In this document: positions 6,396 to 16,340 of the stretch, one piece after another
Layout of the letters: each line of letters begins with the position of its first letter
Position numbering within the stretch: the stretch's first letter is position 1
NCBI GenBank assembly: GCA_944390765.1
Contig: CALXQM010000008.1
Span: forward strand, 1 to 40,587
Length of the DNA stretch: 40,587 nucleotides
Direction of reading: 5' to 3'
From: an uncultured Alphaproteobacteria bacterium
GTDB lineage: Bacteria; Pseudomonadota; Alphaproteobacteria; UBA3830
Notes under the pieces: generated by a model
The model's input: only the letters and a program-made list of their open reading frames with translations
Told to the model about the DNA's origin: nothing
The model's database searches: none
Position numbers and translations under genes: made by a program

Positions 6396-8330
6396 ATGTT
6401 CAAAAGCTTGGCAAATGCTGTTCGTTTTTTATCTATAGACCAAGTTGGAAACGCAAATAGTGGACATCTTGGAATGCCTTTAGGAATGTCTGATTGTTTG
6501 ACAGTACTTTTTAAGAATATTTTACGTTTTGACCCTAAAGTACCAATATGGCCGAATAGAGATAGATTTATAATGTCAGGAGGCCATGGCTCGGCCGCGC
6601 TTTATGCTTTACTTCATCTATGTGGATATGAAAAATACTCTATTAATGAATTAAAAAATTTTAGAAAACTTGGTTCAATCACAACCGGCCATCCTGAATA
6701 TAATCCTGAATTAGGCGTGGAAACAACAACAGGTCCTCTAGGTCAAGGTATTGCAAATGCCATCGGTATTGCGCTAGGAGAACGCATTCTAAATGCACGT
6801 TTAGGAGATGATTGTATTAATCACTATACATACGTCATTGCTGGAGAAGGCGATTTGATGGAAGGCTTGTCACATGAAGCTTGTTCATTTGCCGGTCATC
6901 TATCACTTGGTCGTCTAATAGTTCTTTTTGATAAAAATAACATTACTATAGATGGTAACATAAATATATGTGATAACGAAAATACAAAAAAAAGATTTGA
7001 GGCTTATGGATGGCATGTACAGGAAATCAATGGGCATGATGAAGAGCAAATTAATCAATCTATTTTAACAGCTCAAAATGATAAACGTCCTTCAATTATA
7101 ATATGTAATACAAAAATAGGATATGGCACACCAAGAGAAGGAAAATCTAATGCGCATAGTGGTGCTTTATCACCTGAAGAAAGAAATTTTGCATGTAAAT
7201 ATTTTGGATGGGAATATAGTGAATTTGAAATTCCTGAATATATTGAAAAAGCCTGGAAAGTCATAGGAGCTCGTAACCACGAAATTTGCAAAATGTGGAT
7301 GAAAACACAAAATCAAAAATACCAATCTTTTGGTAAAGATATAACCAAAACTCTTAATAATATATTCAAGAAATTGAAAAAAGAATACTTTATATCAAGA
7401 CCTTTTGAGGCAACTAGAATTTCTTCTCAAACAGTAATCAATGAAATTACTGAAACACTTCCCTTATTTATTTCTGGATCATGTGATTTAGGAAAATCAA
7501 CAGGTTGTAAATCAAAAAATATGAAAGATATTACAAAAGAAGATTTTTCTGGGAACTATGTCAATTATGGTATTCGCGAACATGCAATGGCAGCAATTAT
7601 GAATGGAATGGTTACCAGCCATAAAATAAAATGTTGTGGAGGAACATTCCTAACGTTTAGCGATTATATGCGTCCTGCTATCCGTATGAGTGCGCTTATG
7701 AATATTCCTTCTATATTCGTCTTTTCTCATGATTCTATAGGTGTAGGTGAAGATGGCCCCACTCATCAACCTATAGAGCATTTAGCATCATTGCGGGCTA
7801 TTCCAAACCTGAATGTATTACGTCCTGCTGATGCTTTAGAAACTGCAGAATGCTGGGAAATAGCTTTAAAAAGTCAATGCCCATCTGCCTTAATTTTAAG
7901 TAGACAAGGCGTATTAAGTACAAGATTCAGTGGACGTAGCAACCTGTGCTTAAATGGAGCTTATTTACTAAATTATGATGATAATGCAGAAATTACGCTT
8001 ATAGCTTCAGGTTCGGAAGTAGGAATCGCTTTAGAATTAAAAAAATTCCTAAACGATAAATATATTAGTGTAAATATTGTAAGTATGCCATGTTGTAAAT
8101 TATTTGAACAACAATCTAACGAATATAAATCCCAAATCTTGGGGAAAAAATTAAGAGTCTTTATAGAAGCTTCAAATGGTTTTGGTTTAGAAAAGTATTT
8201 AGGAGAATCTGGAATATTTTTTGGAGTCAAAAGTTTTGGTGTATCTTGTTCTGCAAAAGACGCATTTGAACATTTTCAATTGACCGCAAAACACATATAC
8301 ACAAAAATATTGAAAAAATTGGGAGTATAA
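6396..8330 (+). CDS. tkt: Transketolase
   Basis: Transketolase moves two-carbon units between sugar phosphates in the pentose phosphate pathway, using thiamine diphosphate. All regions are present in about 644 residues: N-terminal SIDQVGNANSGHLGMPLG, MSGGHGSAALYA, GPLGQGIANAIG, and the cofactor motif GEGDLMEGLSHEACSFAG. The second domain has NYGIREHAMAAIMNGM and the GEDGPTHQPIEHLASLRAIP loop. The start is the ATG at 6396, with GGAG (6383-6386) nine nt upstream; an earlier in-frame TTG (6372) lacks support. The gap gene begins on the base after its stop, and the two form the start of the plus-strand block. Confidence 0.95.
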   Translation: MFKSLANAVRFLSIDQVGNANSGHLGMPLGMSDCLTVLFKNILRFDPKVPIWPNRDRFIMSGGHGSAALYALLHLCGYEKYSINELKNFRKLGSITTGHPEYNPELGVETTTGPLGQGIANAIGIALGERILNARLGDDCINHYTYVIAGEGDLMEGLSHEACSFAGHLSLGRLIVLFDKNNITIDGNINICDNENTKKRFEAYGWHVQEINGHDEEQINQSILTAQNDKRPSIIICNTKIGYGTPREGKSNAHSGALSPEERNFACKYFGWEYSEFEIPEYIEKAWKVIGARNHEICKMWMKTQNQKYQSFGKDITKTLNNIFKKLKKEYFISRPFEATRISSQTVINEITETLPLFISGSCDLGKSTGCKSKNMKDITKEDFSGNYVNYGIREHAMAAIMNGMVTSHKIKCCGGTFLTFSDYMRPAIRMSALMNIPSIFVFSHDSIGVGEDGPTHQPIEHLASLRAIPNLNVLRPADALETAECWEIALKSQCPSALILSRQGVLSTRFSGRSNLCLNGAYLLNYDDNAEITLIASGSEVGIALELKKFLNDKYISVNIVSMPCCKLFEQQSNEYKSQILGKKLRVFIEASNGFGLEKYLGESGIFFGVKSFGVSCSAKDAFEHFQLTAKHIYTKILKKLGV

Positions 8331-9326
8331 ATGAGAATTGCTATTAATGGATTCGGACGAATCGGGAAAATGATATTTAAAGCTGCTATTGAGCAACATT
8401 ATAATAATATCGAAATTGTAGCTATAAACGACTTACAAAATATAGATACTTCTTTGCATTTACTTAGGTATGACTCTATTCACGGACGTTCCAATATACA
8501 ATTAGAAAAAATATCTCCTCAAATATTTTCAGTAAATAATAAAAAAATTCATTATTTTTCTGAAAAAAATCCAATTAATCTGCCTTGGAAAGAATTAAAT
8601 ATCGATTTAGTTATGGAATGTACTGGATTATTTAAAACATATGATAAATGCAACCTACATATCCAAGCCGGTGCAAAAAAGGTTTTATTATCGTGTCCAG
8701 GAAATGATATTGAAAAAACCATTATTTTTGGAGTCAATAATGAAGAATTAAAAAAAGACAAAGACATAATTATCTCATGTGGTTCATGTACTACTAATTG
8801 TGTTGCTCCAATAATCAAAATACTGCATTCAGAATTTGGTATTCAATGTGGAAGTATTTCTACTATACATTCATATACTAATGATCAGAGATTAACTGAT
8901 TCTGAACATAAAGACTTAAGAAGGGCAAGAGCAGCAGGATTAAATATTATCCCTACTTCAACTGGGGCAGCAAAAGCTATTACAAAAATATTCCCTGATT
9001 TAAAAAATAAATTATCTAGTATTGCCTTTAGAGTACCTACACCAAATGTTTCCTTAATAGATTGTAATTTTTATTTAAAATCCAATGTTAATGCCTCTGA
9101 TATTAATAATGTCATAAAAAAATGGAGTAATAAATTATCAAAAATTTTATGGTATACTGAAGAAGAACTTGTATCGTCAGATTTTTGCCATTTATCATAT
9201 AGTTCTATTGTTGATTTATCTTTAACAGAAGTCATTCAGGAATCCATTGTGCACTTAGTTTCTTGGTATGACAATGAATGGGGATTTTCATGTAGAATGT
9301 TAGACAATGCGCTCTTGATGTTTTAA
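8331..9326 (+). CDS. gap: Glyceraldehyde-3-phosphate dehydrogenase
   Basis: It oxidises glyceraldehyde-3-phosphate to 1,3-bisphosphoglycerate, or the reverse. The NAD-binding start INGFGRIGKMIF is followed by AINDL, where the aspartate favours NAD. The catalytic cysteine (about C153) lies in SCGSCTTNCVAP, a variant of the usual SNASCTTNC. The partner histidine is in STIHSYTNDQ. SWYDNEWGFSCRM ends the catalytic domain. The length is 331 residues. The ATG touches the tkt stop, with GGGAG inside the last tkt codons. The common alphaproteobacterial order continues with pgk; here it does not, and xseB follows. Confidence 0.95.
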   Translation: MRIAINGFGRIGKMIFKAAIEQHYNNIEIVAINDLQNIDTSLHLLRYDSIHGRSNIQLEKISPQIFSVNNKKIHYFSEKNPINLPWKELNIDLVMECTGLFKTYDKCNLHIQAGAKKVLLSCPGNDIEKTIIFGVNNEELKKDKDIIISCGSCTTNCVAPIIKILHSEFGIQCGSISTIHSYTNDQRLTDSEHKDLRRARAAGLNIIPTSTGAAKAITKIFPDLKNKLSSIAFRVPTPNVSLIDCNFYLKSNVNASDINNVIKKWSNKLSKILWYTEEELVSSDFCHLSYSSIVDLSLTEVIQESIVHLVSWYDNEWGFSCRMLDNALLMF

Positions 9327-9366
9327 GCATTTATGTTCTATTATCAAATTAACAAATGGGCTTGAT

Positions 9367-9609
9367 ATGAAAAAAGATATTTGTAAAATGGAGTTCGAAG
9401 AAGCATTAGAAGAATTAGAAAGAATTTCTAACCTAATGAATGAAGGAAATTTGCCCCTGAAAGAAGCTGCAAAACTTTATGAAACAGGAGTTCAACTAAA
9501 AGAACATTGTTCTAAAATTTTAGAGTCTATTGAACTAAAAGTTCAACAGATTTCAATGAAAAATGATGGCAGTGTTGACATTATCAGAAGAAAGGATATG
9601 GAGTTATAA
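9367..9609 (+). CDS. xseB: Exodeoxyribonuclease VII small subunit
   Basis: XseB is the small helical subunit that assembles on XseA to degrade single-stranded DNA. The 80-residue protein shows the family core: FEEALEELERISNLMNEGNL, PLKEAAKLYETGVQLKEHCS, and a C-terminal helix. xseA is not in the window. Its TAA stop shares one base with the yggT ATG. Confidence 0.9.
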   Translation: MKKDICKMEFEEALEELERISNLMNEGNLPLKEAAKLYETGVQLKEHCSKILESIELKVQQISMKNDGSVDIIRRKDMEL

Positions 9610-9911
9610 TGGATGTACTAGTAGTTCCCTTTTTATTACTTTTAAAAGCTATATTAGGTTTAGCTATTTGGATAGTAATCGCAGATGTAATAATTAACTG
9701 GTTATTAATAGCTAATGTAATTAATCCAAATAATAGATTTGTAATTTATTTAGTAGAAACATTATCTAGAATATCTTCTATAATGTTAAACCCTATTCGT
9801 CGATATATACCAATTACAGTGGGAACAATAGACCTTTCACCTGTAGTATTAATTTTAATTCTTACATTTTTAGAGAATGTATTTACAAGAATTTTAATAA
9901 AGTTTATGTAG
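9609..9911 (+). CDS. YggT family integral membrane protein
   Basis: A 100-residue protein with two hydrophobic halves. The first holds LLLKAILGLAIWIVIADVII. The second follows the YggT hallmark LNPIRRYIPITVGTIDLSPV, which ends in a long hydrophobic helix. YggT proteins have two membrane pairs; their role is poorly known, with suggested links to osmotic shock and division. The gene overlaps xseB by one base and ends eight nt before folD. Confidence 0.88.
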   Translation: MDVLVVPFLLLLKAILGLAIWIVIADVIINWLLIANVINPNNRFVIYLVETLSRISSIMLNPIRRYIPITVGTIDLSPVVLILILTFLENVFTRILIKFM

Positions 9912-9918
9912 GATTTCC

Positions 9919-10773
9919 ATGGTAAGAATAATTAATGGTAAAGAAATAGCAGATGAATTTAGTCAAACTATTAAATCACGTGTTGATGAAGTTAAATCTA
10001 GAGGGGTATTCCCAAAATTAGCGATGATAAGAATTGGAGAAGATGAAAATACTGCTATATATACAATAAAAAAAGAAAAATTAGCTCAACAGATTGGTAT
10101 AGAAACTGTAAATTATCATTTTGATAATAAAGTAAAAAGTGCAGATTTATTAAAACTAATTAATGAATTAAACATTGATAAAAAAATACATGCAATTTTA
10201 TTACAGTCTCCCCTACCAAAAAGACTGAGTTTTAGAAATATTGTTAACGCTATTAATCCTGAAAAAGATGTAGATGGACTAACAACATTGAATCAGGGAA
10301 GACTGTTTTCAGGAGAACCAGGAATTATTCCTTGTGCTCCCCTAGGTGTATTACATATATTAAGAATAATTCATGAAGATATAGCAGGAATGCATGCGGT
10401 AGTAATAGGTAGATCATCAACAGTTGGACGTCCTTTATCTCAATTGCTATTGAATGCTAATTGTACTGTAACATTATTACACTCTTACTCTAGAAATTTA
10501 GAAGAAATTTGCAAAACAGCAGATATATTAATTAGCGCAGTAGGAAAACCAAAGTTTGTTGATAGTAATTTTGTAAAGAAAGGGGCGACAGTTATTGATA
10601 TTGGTCTAAATAAAACTATAAATAAAAATGGAGATATAAGTTTCATTGGTGATGTTGATTTTGACAACGTAATATCTGTAGCTGGCGCAATTACGCCTGT
10701 TCCAAATGGCATTGGTCCTATGACTGCAGCATATTTAATGCACAATACTTTAAAATTAGCTTGCTGTTATTGA
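9919..10773 (+). CDS. folD: Bifunctional methylenetetrahydrofolate dehydrogenase/cyclohydrolase FolD
   Basis: FolD interconverts 5,10-methylene-, methenyl- and 10-formyl-tetrahydrofolate with NADP. The active-site pair YxxxK is at residues 48-52 (YTIKK). The ILLQSPLPKRL loop, PEKDVDGL, the cofactor loop VVIGRSSTVGRPLSQLL, and the final TPVPNGIGPMTAAYLMHNT follow. Two positions are unusual: QSPLP instead of QLPLP, and PNGIGPMT instead of PGGVGPMT. Both are near the folate site but unlikely to abolish function. The length of 284 residues is normal. Confidence 0.94.
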   Translation: MVRIINGKEIADEFSQTIKSRVDEVKSRGVFPKLAMIRIGEDENTAIYTIKKEKLAQQIGIETVNYHFDNKVKSADLLKLINELNIDKKIHAILLQSPLPKRLSFRNIVNAINPEKDVDGLTTLNQGRLFSGEPGIIPCAPLGVLHILRIIHEDIAGMHAVVIGRSSTVGRPLSQLLLNANCTVTLLHSYSRNLEEICKTADILISAVGKPKFVDSNFVKKGATVIDIGLNKTINKNGDISFIGDVDFDNVISVAGAITPVPNGIGPMTAAYLMHNTLKLACCY

Positions 10774-10796
10774 CACAATGTGTTATTATTTATGAT
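10770..10796 (+). promoter_or_regulatory. Possible promoter for cpoB
   Basis: A perfect -35 TTGACA (10770-10775) overlaps the folD stop codon. A -10-like TATGAT lies at 10791-10796, but the spacer is only 15 nt; a poorer TGATTA fits a 17-nt spacer. It could give the cpoB-tilS-ftsH genes their own promoter. Confidence 0.35.
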
Positions 10797-10815
10797 TAAA
10801 TATTTGGAGGATTTT

Positions 10816-11403
10816 ATGAAGAAAGTTGGCTATTTATCTATATTTTTTCTTTGCAATGTCTATGGTTCAGATGAAGATATGCAACGTGAATATTATGGAA
10901 AAATTGAAATATTAGAACATAAAGTAGAAAAAATTGAAAAAGATTTAAATGAAATAAAAGAAATAATTAGCGAAAAAGCAAATATAGAAAGAATCGAGAA
11001 CGAACAAGCGGACTTAATAAAAGGGAAAAATGAACAACAAATTGTCGAAGAAATAAAATCCCTCATCAAACATGAAGAATTCAATAAATCTATAAATTTA
11101 GCAAATGCATTTTTAAAGCATAATGAAAAAAGTATTTATCGCGGAATGATATTATATTATTTAGGGAAAAACTATTTAAAACAAAATAATTATAATAAAG
11201 CCGCAGAATATTATATGGATAGTTATAGCGCTAATAAAAATGGAGCAAAAACCGCTAAGGCATTATATAAATTGGCTTTTTGTTTTGAAAAATTAAATAA
11301 AATCGAACACGCAAAGGATACTTTAAAAATAATTGAAAGTGAATATTCCCACACTAAATATGCTAAAAAAGCTAATAAAGAATTAAAACAGCTTAGTAAA
11401 TAG
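10816..11403 (+). CDS. cpoB: CpoB/YbgF-type periplasmic TPR protein of the Tol-Pal system
   Basis: CpoB coordinates cell-wall synthesis with outer-membrane constriction through Tol-Pal. A short signal peptide (KKVGYLSIFFLCNVYGS) precedes a charged coiled coil of about 60 residues. A TPR-like C-domain follows: YYLGKNYLKQNNYNKAAEYY, AKALYKLAFCFEKLNKIEHA, and SEYSHTKYAKKA. The start is the ATG at 10816, with GGAGG five nt upstream. The family is usually about 250-300 residues, so 195 is short. The order cpoB-tilS-ftsH is a known alphaproteobacterial arrangement, but tolQRAB and pal are not upstream here. Confidence 0.85.
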   Translation: MKKVGYLSIFFLCNVYGSDEDMQREYYGKIEILEHKVEKIEKDLNEIKEIISEKANIERIENEQADLIKGKNEQQIVEEIKSLIKHEEFNKSINLANAFLKHNEKSIYRGMILYYLGKNYLKQNNYNKAAEYYMDSYSANKNGAKTAKALYKLAFCFEKLNKIEHAKDTLKIIESEYSHTKYAKKANKELKQLSK

Positions 11404-11406
11404 CTA

Positions 11407-12717
11407 ATGTATTTAGATTTCCAAGGCGTAAAACAAACTATATATTTGTTTTCAAAAGAGATGGAAAGACTATTACTATATTATAATTCTTATTATCATA
11501 AATTAGATTGTAAGTCGATTTGTGTTGCAGTTTCTGGAGGATCAGATAGTCTTGCCTTGCTTCTTCTTTTATCTGAATTTGCAAAATCAAGACAATGGCA
11601 TTTATATTGCGCAACTGTTGATCATAAACTAAGAATAGAGTCTACAGAAGAGGCTTTTTTTGTAAAAAATATATGCGCCAGATTAAATATCGAACATCAT
11701 ATTTTAACATGGCAACATAACCCAGTAATAAGAGAAGGGAAATTAGAAAATTTAGCTCGTCAAGCACGTTATAAATTATTAGAACAACTTTGTTTAGAGA
11801 AAAAAATAAAATTTATAGCGACAGGACATAATTGGAATGACCAAGTTGAAACTTATGAATTAAGAAAAATCAAAGGTAGTTCTGATTTAGGTCTTGCTGG
11901 AATGAGTCAAATAAGATCCTTATCTGAAAATGTAAAAATTTTGAGACCTTTGCTTATTTTTTCTAAAGAATACTTAAAAGATTTTTTAACAAGCCAAAAT
12001 ATAGATTGGAAGACAGATCCAATGAATTTTAAAAATAATTTTCAAAGAGTTACAATTAGAAAAAATATCGAAACATATAGCAAAAACAAATTAAATGAAC
12101 TTTCTAGAATAATTCAAAAATTAGGGCAGAAAAGAGCAAATATAGAGAAAAAAGCTTTAGATTTTCTGCTACCTTATGTCACTATAAATAATGTTGGTTA
12201 CGCAGTTGTAGCAGATTTTTCTAAATTTACCGACTATGATTCTGAAATACAGGCAGAAATTTTAAGAAGGATAATTTGGCAGATTGGAGGGAAAGAATAT
12301 CCTGTATCCATTAATGAAAATATTGCAAAAAATATTATTAATCGAAAAATAAATACTATAGGAAGATGTTTAATTAAAATAAAACAAAATCACCTTTTAG
12401 TTTTTAGAGAAAATAGAAACATTCCTTCTATGAAAGTAACAAGCAGTAAAACAATATGGGATAATCGATTTATAATTGATCTATCAGCATTAAATATAAC
12501 ATCTTTTCATAATTTAATGGTTAATAGTTATAATCGGAATATAAGGGAAGAAGATTTTTCGTCAAATTTATATATTCCTAAGGAAGCATTCCCAGGTTTC
12601 CCTTGTTTATATCAAAATCATAAAGTAAAATATAATCTCGAAAAATGGGAAAATAGTATAGATTTTCTATATAAATCCTATGTTTTCGATACATTTTGTG
12701 GAGTTAAATGTGAATAA
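11407..12717 (+). CDS. tilS: tRNA(Ile)-lysidine synthase TilS
   Basis: TilS adds lysine to C34 of tRNA-Ile(CAU), changing its identity and codon reading. The ATP-binding PP-loop is [15 protein letters not shown] near residue 46. [10 protein letters not shown] and [14 protein letters not shown] follow, and then a long C-terminal part with weak conservation (436 residues in all). The ATG at 11407 follows the cpoB stop by three nt and has no strong ribosome-binding site, suggesting coupling. The end overlaps the ftsH start by eight nt. Confidence 0.92.
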   Translation: MYLDFQGVKQTIYLFSKEMERLLLYYNSYYHKLDCKSICVAVSGGSDSLALLLLLSEFAKSRQWHLYCATVDHKLRIESTEEAFFVKNICARLNIEHHILTWQHNPVIREGKLENLARQARYKLLEQLCLEKKIKFIATGHNWNDQVETYELRKIKGSSDLGLAGMSQIRSLSENVKILRPLLIFSKEYLKDFLTSQNIDWKTDPMNFKNNFQRVTIRKNIETYSKNKLNELSRIIQKLGQKRANIEKKALDFLLPYVTINNVGYAVVADFSKFTDYDSEIQAEILRRIIWQIGGKEYPVSINENIAKNIINRKINTIGRCLIKIKQNHLLVFRENRNIPSMKVTSSKTIWDNRFIIDLSALNITSFHNLMVNSYNRNIREEDFSSNLYIPKEAFPGFPCLYQNHKVKYNLEKWENSIDFLYKSYVFDTFCGVKCE

Positions 12718-14674
12718 GAATAGAAATTATAACTATAAAAATCTCACAATTTGGATCGCTATTGGTTGTTTTTTCTTCCTGGTGGTTCAGACATTAGTAA
12801 ATATAAAAGATAATGAAAATATTATTCCGTATTCTGAATTTATATCAGAAGTTGATGCGGGAAAAGTTTCCAATGTAACAATAAAAGGACTAACAGTTGA
12901 AGGTGTATTTTCTAATGGTAAAACATTTGCAACTTATAATCCTGCTGACCATGATATGGTAAAAAAATTATTAGAAAGCCATGTCAAAATTACAGCTGCC
13001 CCAATAGATGATAGATATTCTTTTCTCCATTTGTTTTTCAGTTGGTTACCGTTGTTAATATTATGCGGCATGTGGTTTTTTGCTTTGAGACAAATGCAGA
13101 GTGGAGGAAACCGTGCTTTTGGATTTGGAAAATCAAAGGCAAAATTATTGGCAAAAGGAGGGAAAGTTACTTTTGATGATGTCGCCGGCATCGATGAAGC
13201 AAAAAATGAATTAGAAGAAATAGTAGATTTTCTGAGAGATCCTAATAAATTCAAAAGACTAGGAGGGAAAATTCCAAGAGGTGTTCTTCTCGTAGGACCT
13301 CCGGGAACAGGAAAAACTCTTCTAGCTAGAGCTATTGCAGGGGAAGCGAATGTTCCTTTTTTTAGTATTTCCGGTTCTGAATTTGTAGAAATGTTCGTGG
13401 GTGTTGGAGCGAGCCGAGTAAGAGATATGTTTGAACAAGGCAAAAAAAACGCTCCATGTATCATTTTTATAGATGAAATTGATGCAGTCGGCAGACATCG
13501 TGGATTCGGTTTAGGTGGAGGAAATGACGAACGTGAACAAACTCTTAATCAGTTATTAGTAGAAATGGATGGTTTTGAAGAAAATAATGGCGTTATTGTA
13601 ATTTCTGCAACGAATAGACCTGATGTATTGGATCCAGCGTTATTAAGACCAGGGCGTTTCGATAGACAAGTTGTAGTGCCCGCACCAGATGTTAATGGAC
13701 GTGAAAAAATCCTGCAAGTACACATTAAAAAAGTTCAAGCTGCACCAGATGTTGATCTGAAAGTGATAGCTCGTGGAACCCCAGGATTCTCAGGTGCCGA
13801 TTTAGCAAACTTAATTAATGAAGCTGCGCTTCTCGCCGCTCGTTTTGGCAAACGTTTAGTTGGCATGGAAGAAATGGAAGAAGCAAAAGATAAGGTCATG
13901 ATGGGAAGTGAAAGACGTTCTATGGTAATGACTGAAAATGAAAGAAAAATTACGGCATATCATGAAGCGGGGCATACAATTGTTGCCTTAAATATTCCAG
14001 AATCTGATCCGGTACATAAAGTAACAATTATACCTAGAGGTAGAGCTTTAGGACTCACTATGAGATTGCCAGAAAATGACCGCATATCTGTTTCTAAAAT
14101 AAAATTAGAAACCGATCTAGCTGTAGCAGCAGGTGGACGCATCGCCGAAGAAATGATTTTTGGTAGCGAAAAAATTACTACAGGAGCTTCTTCGGATATA
14201 GAACAAGCCACCCGTATTGCAAAACGTATGGTTATTGAATGGGGTATGAGTGAAAAGTTAGGGTTTCTTTCATATGCTGGAGAAGGCGCACAAGAAGTCT
14301 TTTTAGGGCATGCATCATCTTCTGCAAAAAATATATCGGCAGAAACAGCAAAAATTATAGATGAAGAAGTAAGGGCAATTATAGATCGTGCTTACAATAG
14401 AAGCCGTCAAATTCTCAAAGATAATCGCAAAGCTTTAGATTTACTTGCAGAAGGATTGTTAGAATATGAGACGCTAAGCGGAGAAGAGATTCATAAAATC
14501 TTAGAAGGTCAAAAAATCATAAAAAAACAAAAGGCAACTGTTATTAAAACTACTAAAAAGTCAAAAATGCCTACTTCGCAGGATATAGTAGCAGATGAAA
14601 AATCACAAAAATTATCTGAAAAAACTAAAAAAAGCAGAAGCAAAAAAGGAGAGGCAAAATCAGAATTACCGTAA
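12710..14674 (+). CDS. ftsH: ATP-dependent zinc metalloprotease FtsH
   Basis: FtsH is a membrane-anchored hexameric AAA+ protease that degrades misfolded and regulatory proteins. Two membrane segments flank a periplasmic domain (TM1 [22 protein letters not shown]2 around residues 111-126). The Walker A GPPGTGKT is at about 196-203, and Walker B IIFIDEID at about 251-258. The SRH region [14 protein letters not shown] and the zinc motif HEAGH at about 418-422 follow. A Lys/Ser-rich tail ends the 654-residue protein. The start is the GTG at 12710, with GGAG six nt upstream, inside the end of tilS. Confidence 0.96.
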   Translation: MNKNRNYNYKNLTIWIAIGCFFFLVVQTLVNIKDNENIIPYSEFISEVDAGKVSNVTIKGLTVEGVFSNGKTFATYNPADHDMVKKLLESHVKITAAPIDDRYSFLHLFFSWLPLLILCGMWFFALRQMQSGGNRAFGFGKSKAKLLAKGGKVTFDDVAGIDEAKNELEEIVDFLRDPNKFKRLGGKIPRGVLLVGPPGTGKTLLARAIAGEANVPFFSISGSEFVEMFVGVGASRVRDMFEQGKKNAPCIIFIDEIDAVGRHRGFGLGGGNDEREQTLNQLLVEMDGFEENNGVIVISATNRPDVLDPALLRPGRFDRQVVVPAPDVNGREKILQVHIKKVQAAPDVDLKVIARGTPGFSGADLANLINEAALLAARFGKRLVGMEEMEEAKDKVMMGSERRSMVMTENERKITAYHEAGHTIVALNIPESDPVHKVTIIPRGRALGLTMRLPENDRISVSKIKLETDLAVAAGGRIAEEMIFGSEKITTGASSDIEQATRIAKRMVIEWGMSEKLGFLSYAGEGAQEVFLGHASSSAKNISAETAKIIDEEVRAIIDRAYNRSRQILKDNRKALDLLAEGLLEYETLSGEEIHKILEGQKIIKKQKATVIKTTKKSKMPTSQDIVADEKSQKLSEKTKKSRSKKGEAKSELP

Positions 14675-15615
14675 ACATTGATATTGATAAAATTCGTATT
14701 GATAAGTTTTTGACACAAAATTTAGAAAGATTTTCTAGATCTAAGATTCAATCTTGGATAAAAGATGGGATAGTTTCTGTTAATAATGAAATAATAGGAT
14801 CTACTAATCATTGTATCAAATCAGGAGATAGTGTACATATTAAAATACCAGATACTAATGAAAATTATACAATATCTCCTGATAAAAATGTTTCCTTTCA
14901 AATATTATTCGAAGATAAAGATATATTAGTTATAAATAAACCTGCTGGCGTTGTTGTTCATCCTGGAGCAGGTAATTATGAACATACTTTAGTGAATGGT
15001 TTAGTCTATCATTGTAAAAAAAATTTATCACAACTTAACACAAACCTGCGTCCTGGAATAGTTCACCGTATCGATAAAGATACAAGTGGAATTCTAGTTA
15101 TAGCAAAAAATGATTTTGCTCATTTGAATTTAGCAAAACAATTTGAGTGTCATTCAATAAAAAGAAAATATATATGTTTTATTTATGGCATTTTACAGCC
15201 TAACAATGGCAAAATTGAAACATTATTACAGAGAGATTCTAGAAATCGTCTAAGAATGGCTATTTCACAATATTCCGGAAAAAAAGCAATTACTATCTAT
15301 AAAAGTTTAAAAATGTTTGGAACTTTTGCTTCTAAAGTAGAATGCGAGTTAAAAACGGGGCGTACTCATCAAATACGAGCACATTTATCAAATATTGGTC
15401 ATTCATTAATAGGAGATAAATTATATAAATTAAAAAATTATGCATTACCGAAACAAATAAACAATGAAATAAATAATTTTCAAAGACAAGCTCTTCATGC
15501 ATATATGTTAGAATTTATACACCCATTATTAGAAAAAATAATGCATTTTGAAAGCAAATTACCTGACGATATGCAACAGCTTGAACAAATTTTAGAAAAT
15601 GGAGTAACAACTTGA
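14659..15615 (+). CDS. RluD/RluC-family ribosomal large-subunit pseudouridine synthase
   Basis: An S4 RNA-binding domain ([20 protein letters not shown], then [12 protein letters not shown]) precedes the catalytic domain. That domain has [16 protein letters not shown], the active-site motif [19 protein letters not shown], and [13 protein letters not shown]. The most likely target is 23S rRNA (RluD type), but the exact uridines cannot be read from sequence. The first standard start is TTG at 14710, but it would remove RIDKF from the S4 domain. Upstream, the open frame back to a stop at 14626 has no ATG, GTG or TTG. AGGAG (14647-14651) sits seven nt before an ATC (14659), and an ATT is at 14665. 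I use the ATC as the best-spaced choice, overlapping the end of ftsH. The start is uncertain; the function call is firm. Confidence 0.85.
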   Translation: MRITVNIDIDKIRIDKFLTQNLERFSRSKIQSWIKDGIVSVNNEIIGSTNHCIKSGDSVHIKIPDTNENYTISPDKNVSFQILFEDKDILVINKPAGVVVHPGAGNYEHTLVNGLVYHCKKNLSQLNTNLRPGIVHRIDKDTSGILVIAKNDFAHLNLAKQFECHSIKRKYICFIYGILQPNNGKIETLLQRDSRNRLRMAISQYSGKKAITIYKSLKMFGTFASKVECELKTGRTHQIRAHLSNIGHSLIGDKLYKLKNYALPKQINNEINNFQRQALHAYMLEFIHPLLEKIMHFESKLPDDMQQLEQILENGVTT

Positions 15616-16340
15616 TTAATAAAATAATCAGATTAAAAGAAATAGCAAGTACACATAAATTGGCTTTGCAAATAATAGAAAGTAATAAAGCTTCTGAATG
15701 TGTAATTTTAGCGGAAAAACAAACTGCAGGAATAGGTCGCTATAATAGAAAATGGATTTCATCAAATGGTAATTTGTTTGCATCAATTATTCGACAAATC
15801 AATCTAGAAAAAAATATTAGTAAAATTTCATTAGCTGTAGCTTGCGCTATACATAGAACATTATGTAGATATATTCAAAAAAAAAATAAGTTGAAATTAC
15901 ATTGGCCAAATGATATTTATTATGAAGATAAAAAAATTAGCGGAATATTAATAGCAGTTATTGAAAAATGGATAGTGATTAGTATAGGTGTAAATATTCA
16001 TACTGTACCAATTTCATTAGCAATAAGTTTAGAAGATATTTCTGCTGAGATATGTATTTCTGCTGAACAATTATTAAAAGATATATTAGATGAATTAGAT
16101 AATTGGATATGTTTACCAAATATTAACGATTTCTTGTGTATACAACAATATTGGCTAAAAAATATGTATGGAATTAACAATTTGGCAACTATAAAAAATA
16201 ATAAAGAGTCCCTCGTTGGAATAATAAGAGGAATAGACAATTTAGGAAGATTAATTTTAGAAGAAGATAATAGAAATTTATATGTTTCAAGTGGTGACAT
16301 GTTTATAAATGAAAACAAATTAATGGTGAACTATGAGTAA
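15612..16340 (+). CDS. birA: Biotin--[acetyl-CoA carboxylase] ligase
   Basis: BirA activates biotin with ATP and attaches it to the biotin carboxyl carrier protein. Motifs seen are AEKQTAGIGRYNRKWISSNG, which corresponds to the family GRGRxGRxW loop with changes, then LHWPNDIYYEDKKISGILI and the C-terminal SH3-like domain IIRGIDNLGRLILEE. There is no N-terminal helix-turn-helix, so this is a class I, non-regulatory ligase (242 residues). The start TTG overlaps the preceding stop (TTGA), with GGAG seven nt upstream. The end overlaps the RNase J gene by eight nt. Confidence 0.9.
   Translation: MINKIIRLKEIASTHKLALQIIESNKASECVILAEKQTAGIGRYNRKWISSNGNLFASIIRQINLEKNISKISLAVACAIHRTLCRYIQKKNKLKLHWPNDIYYEDKKISGILIAVIEKWIVISIGVNIHTVPISLAISLEDISAEICISAEQLLKDILDELDNWICLPNINDFLCIQQYWLKNMYGINNLATIKNNKESLVGIIRGIDNLGRLILEEDNRNLYVSSGDMFINENKLMVNYE

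Noticed and set aside
12934-13464. Long open frame (176 codons) antisense to ftsH
   Set aside because: It lies wholly within a highly conserved gene, and its sequence is the mirror of the AAA+ motifs. It has no independent ribosome-binding site or family resemblance.
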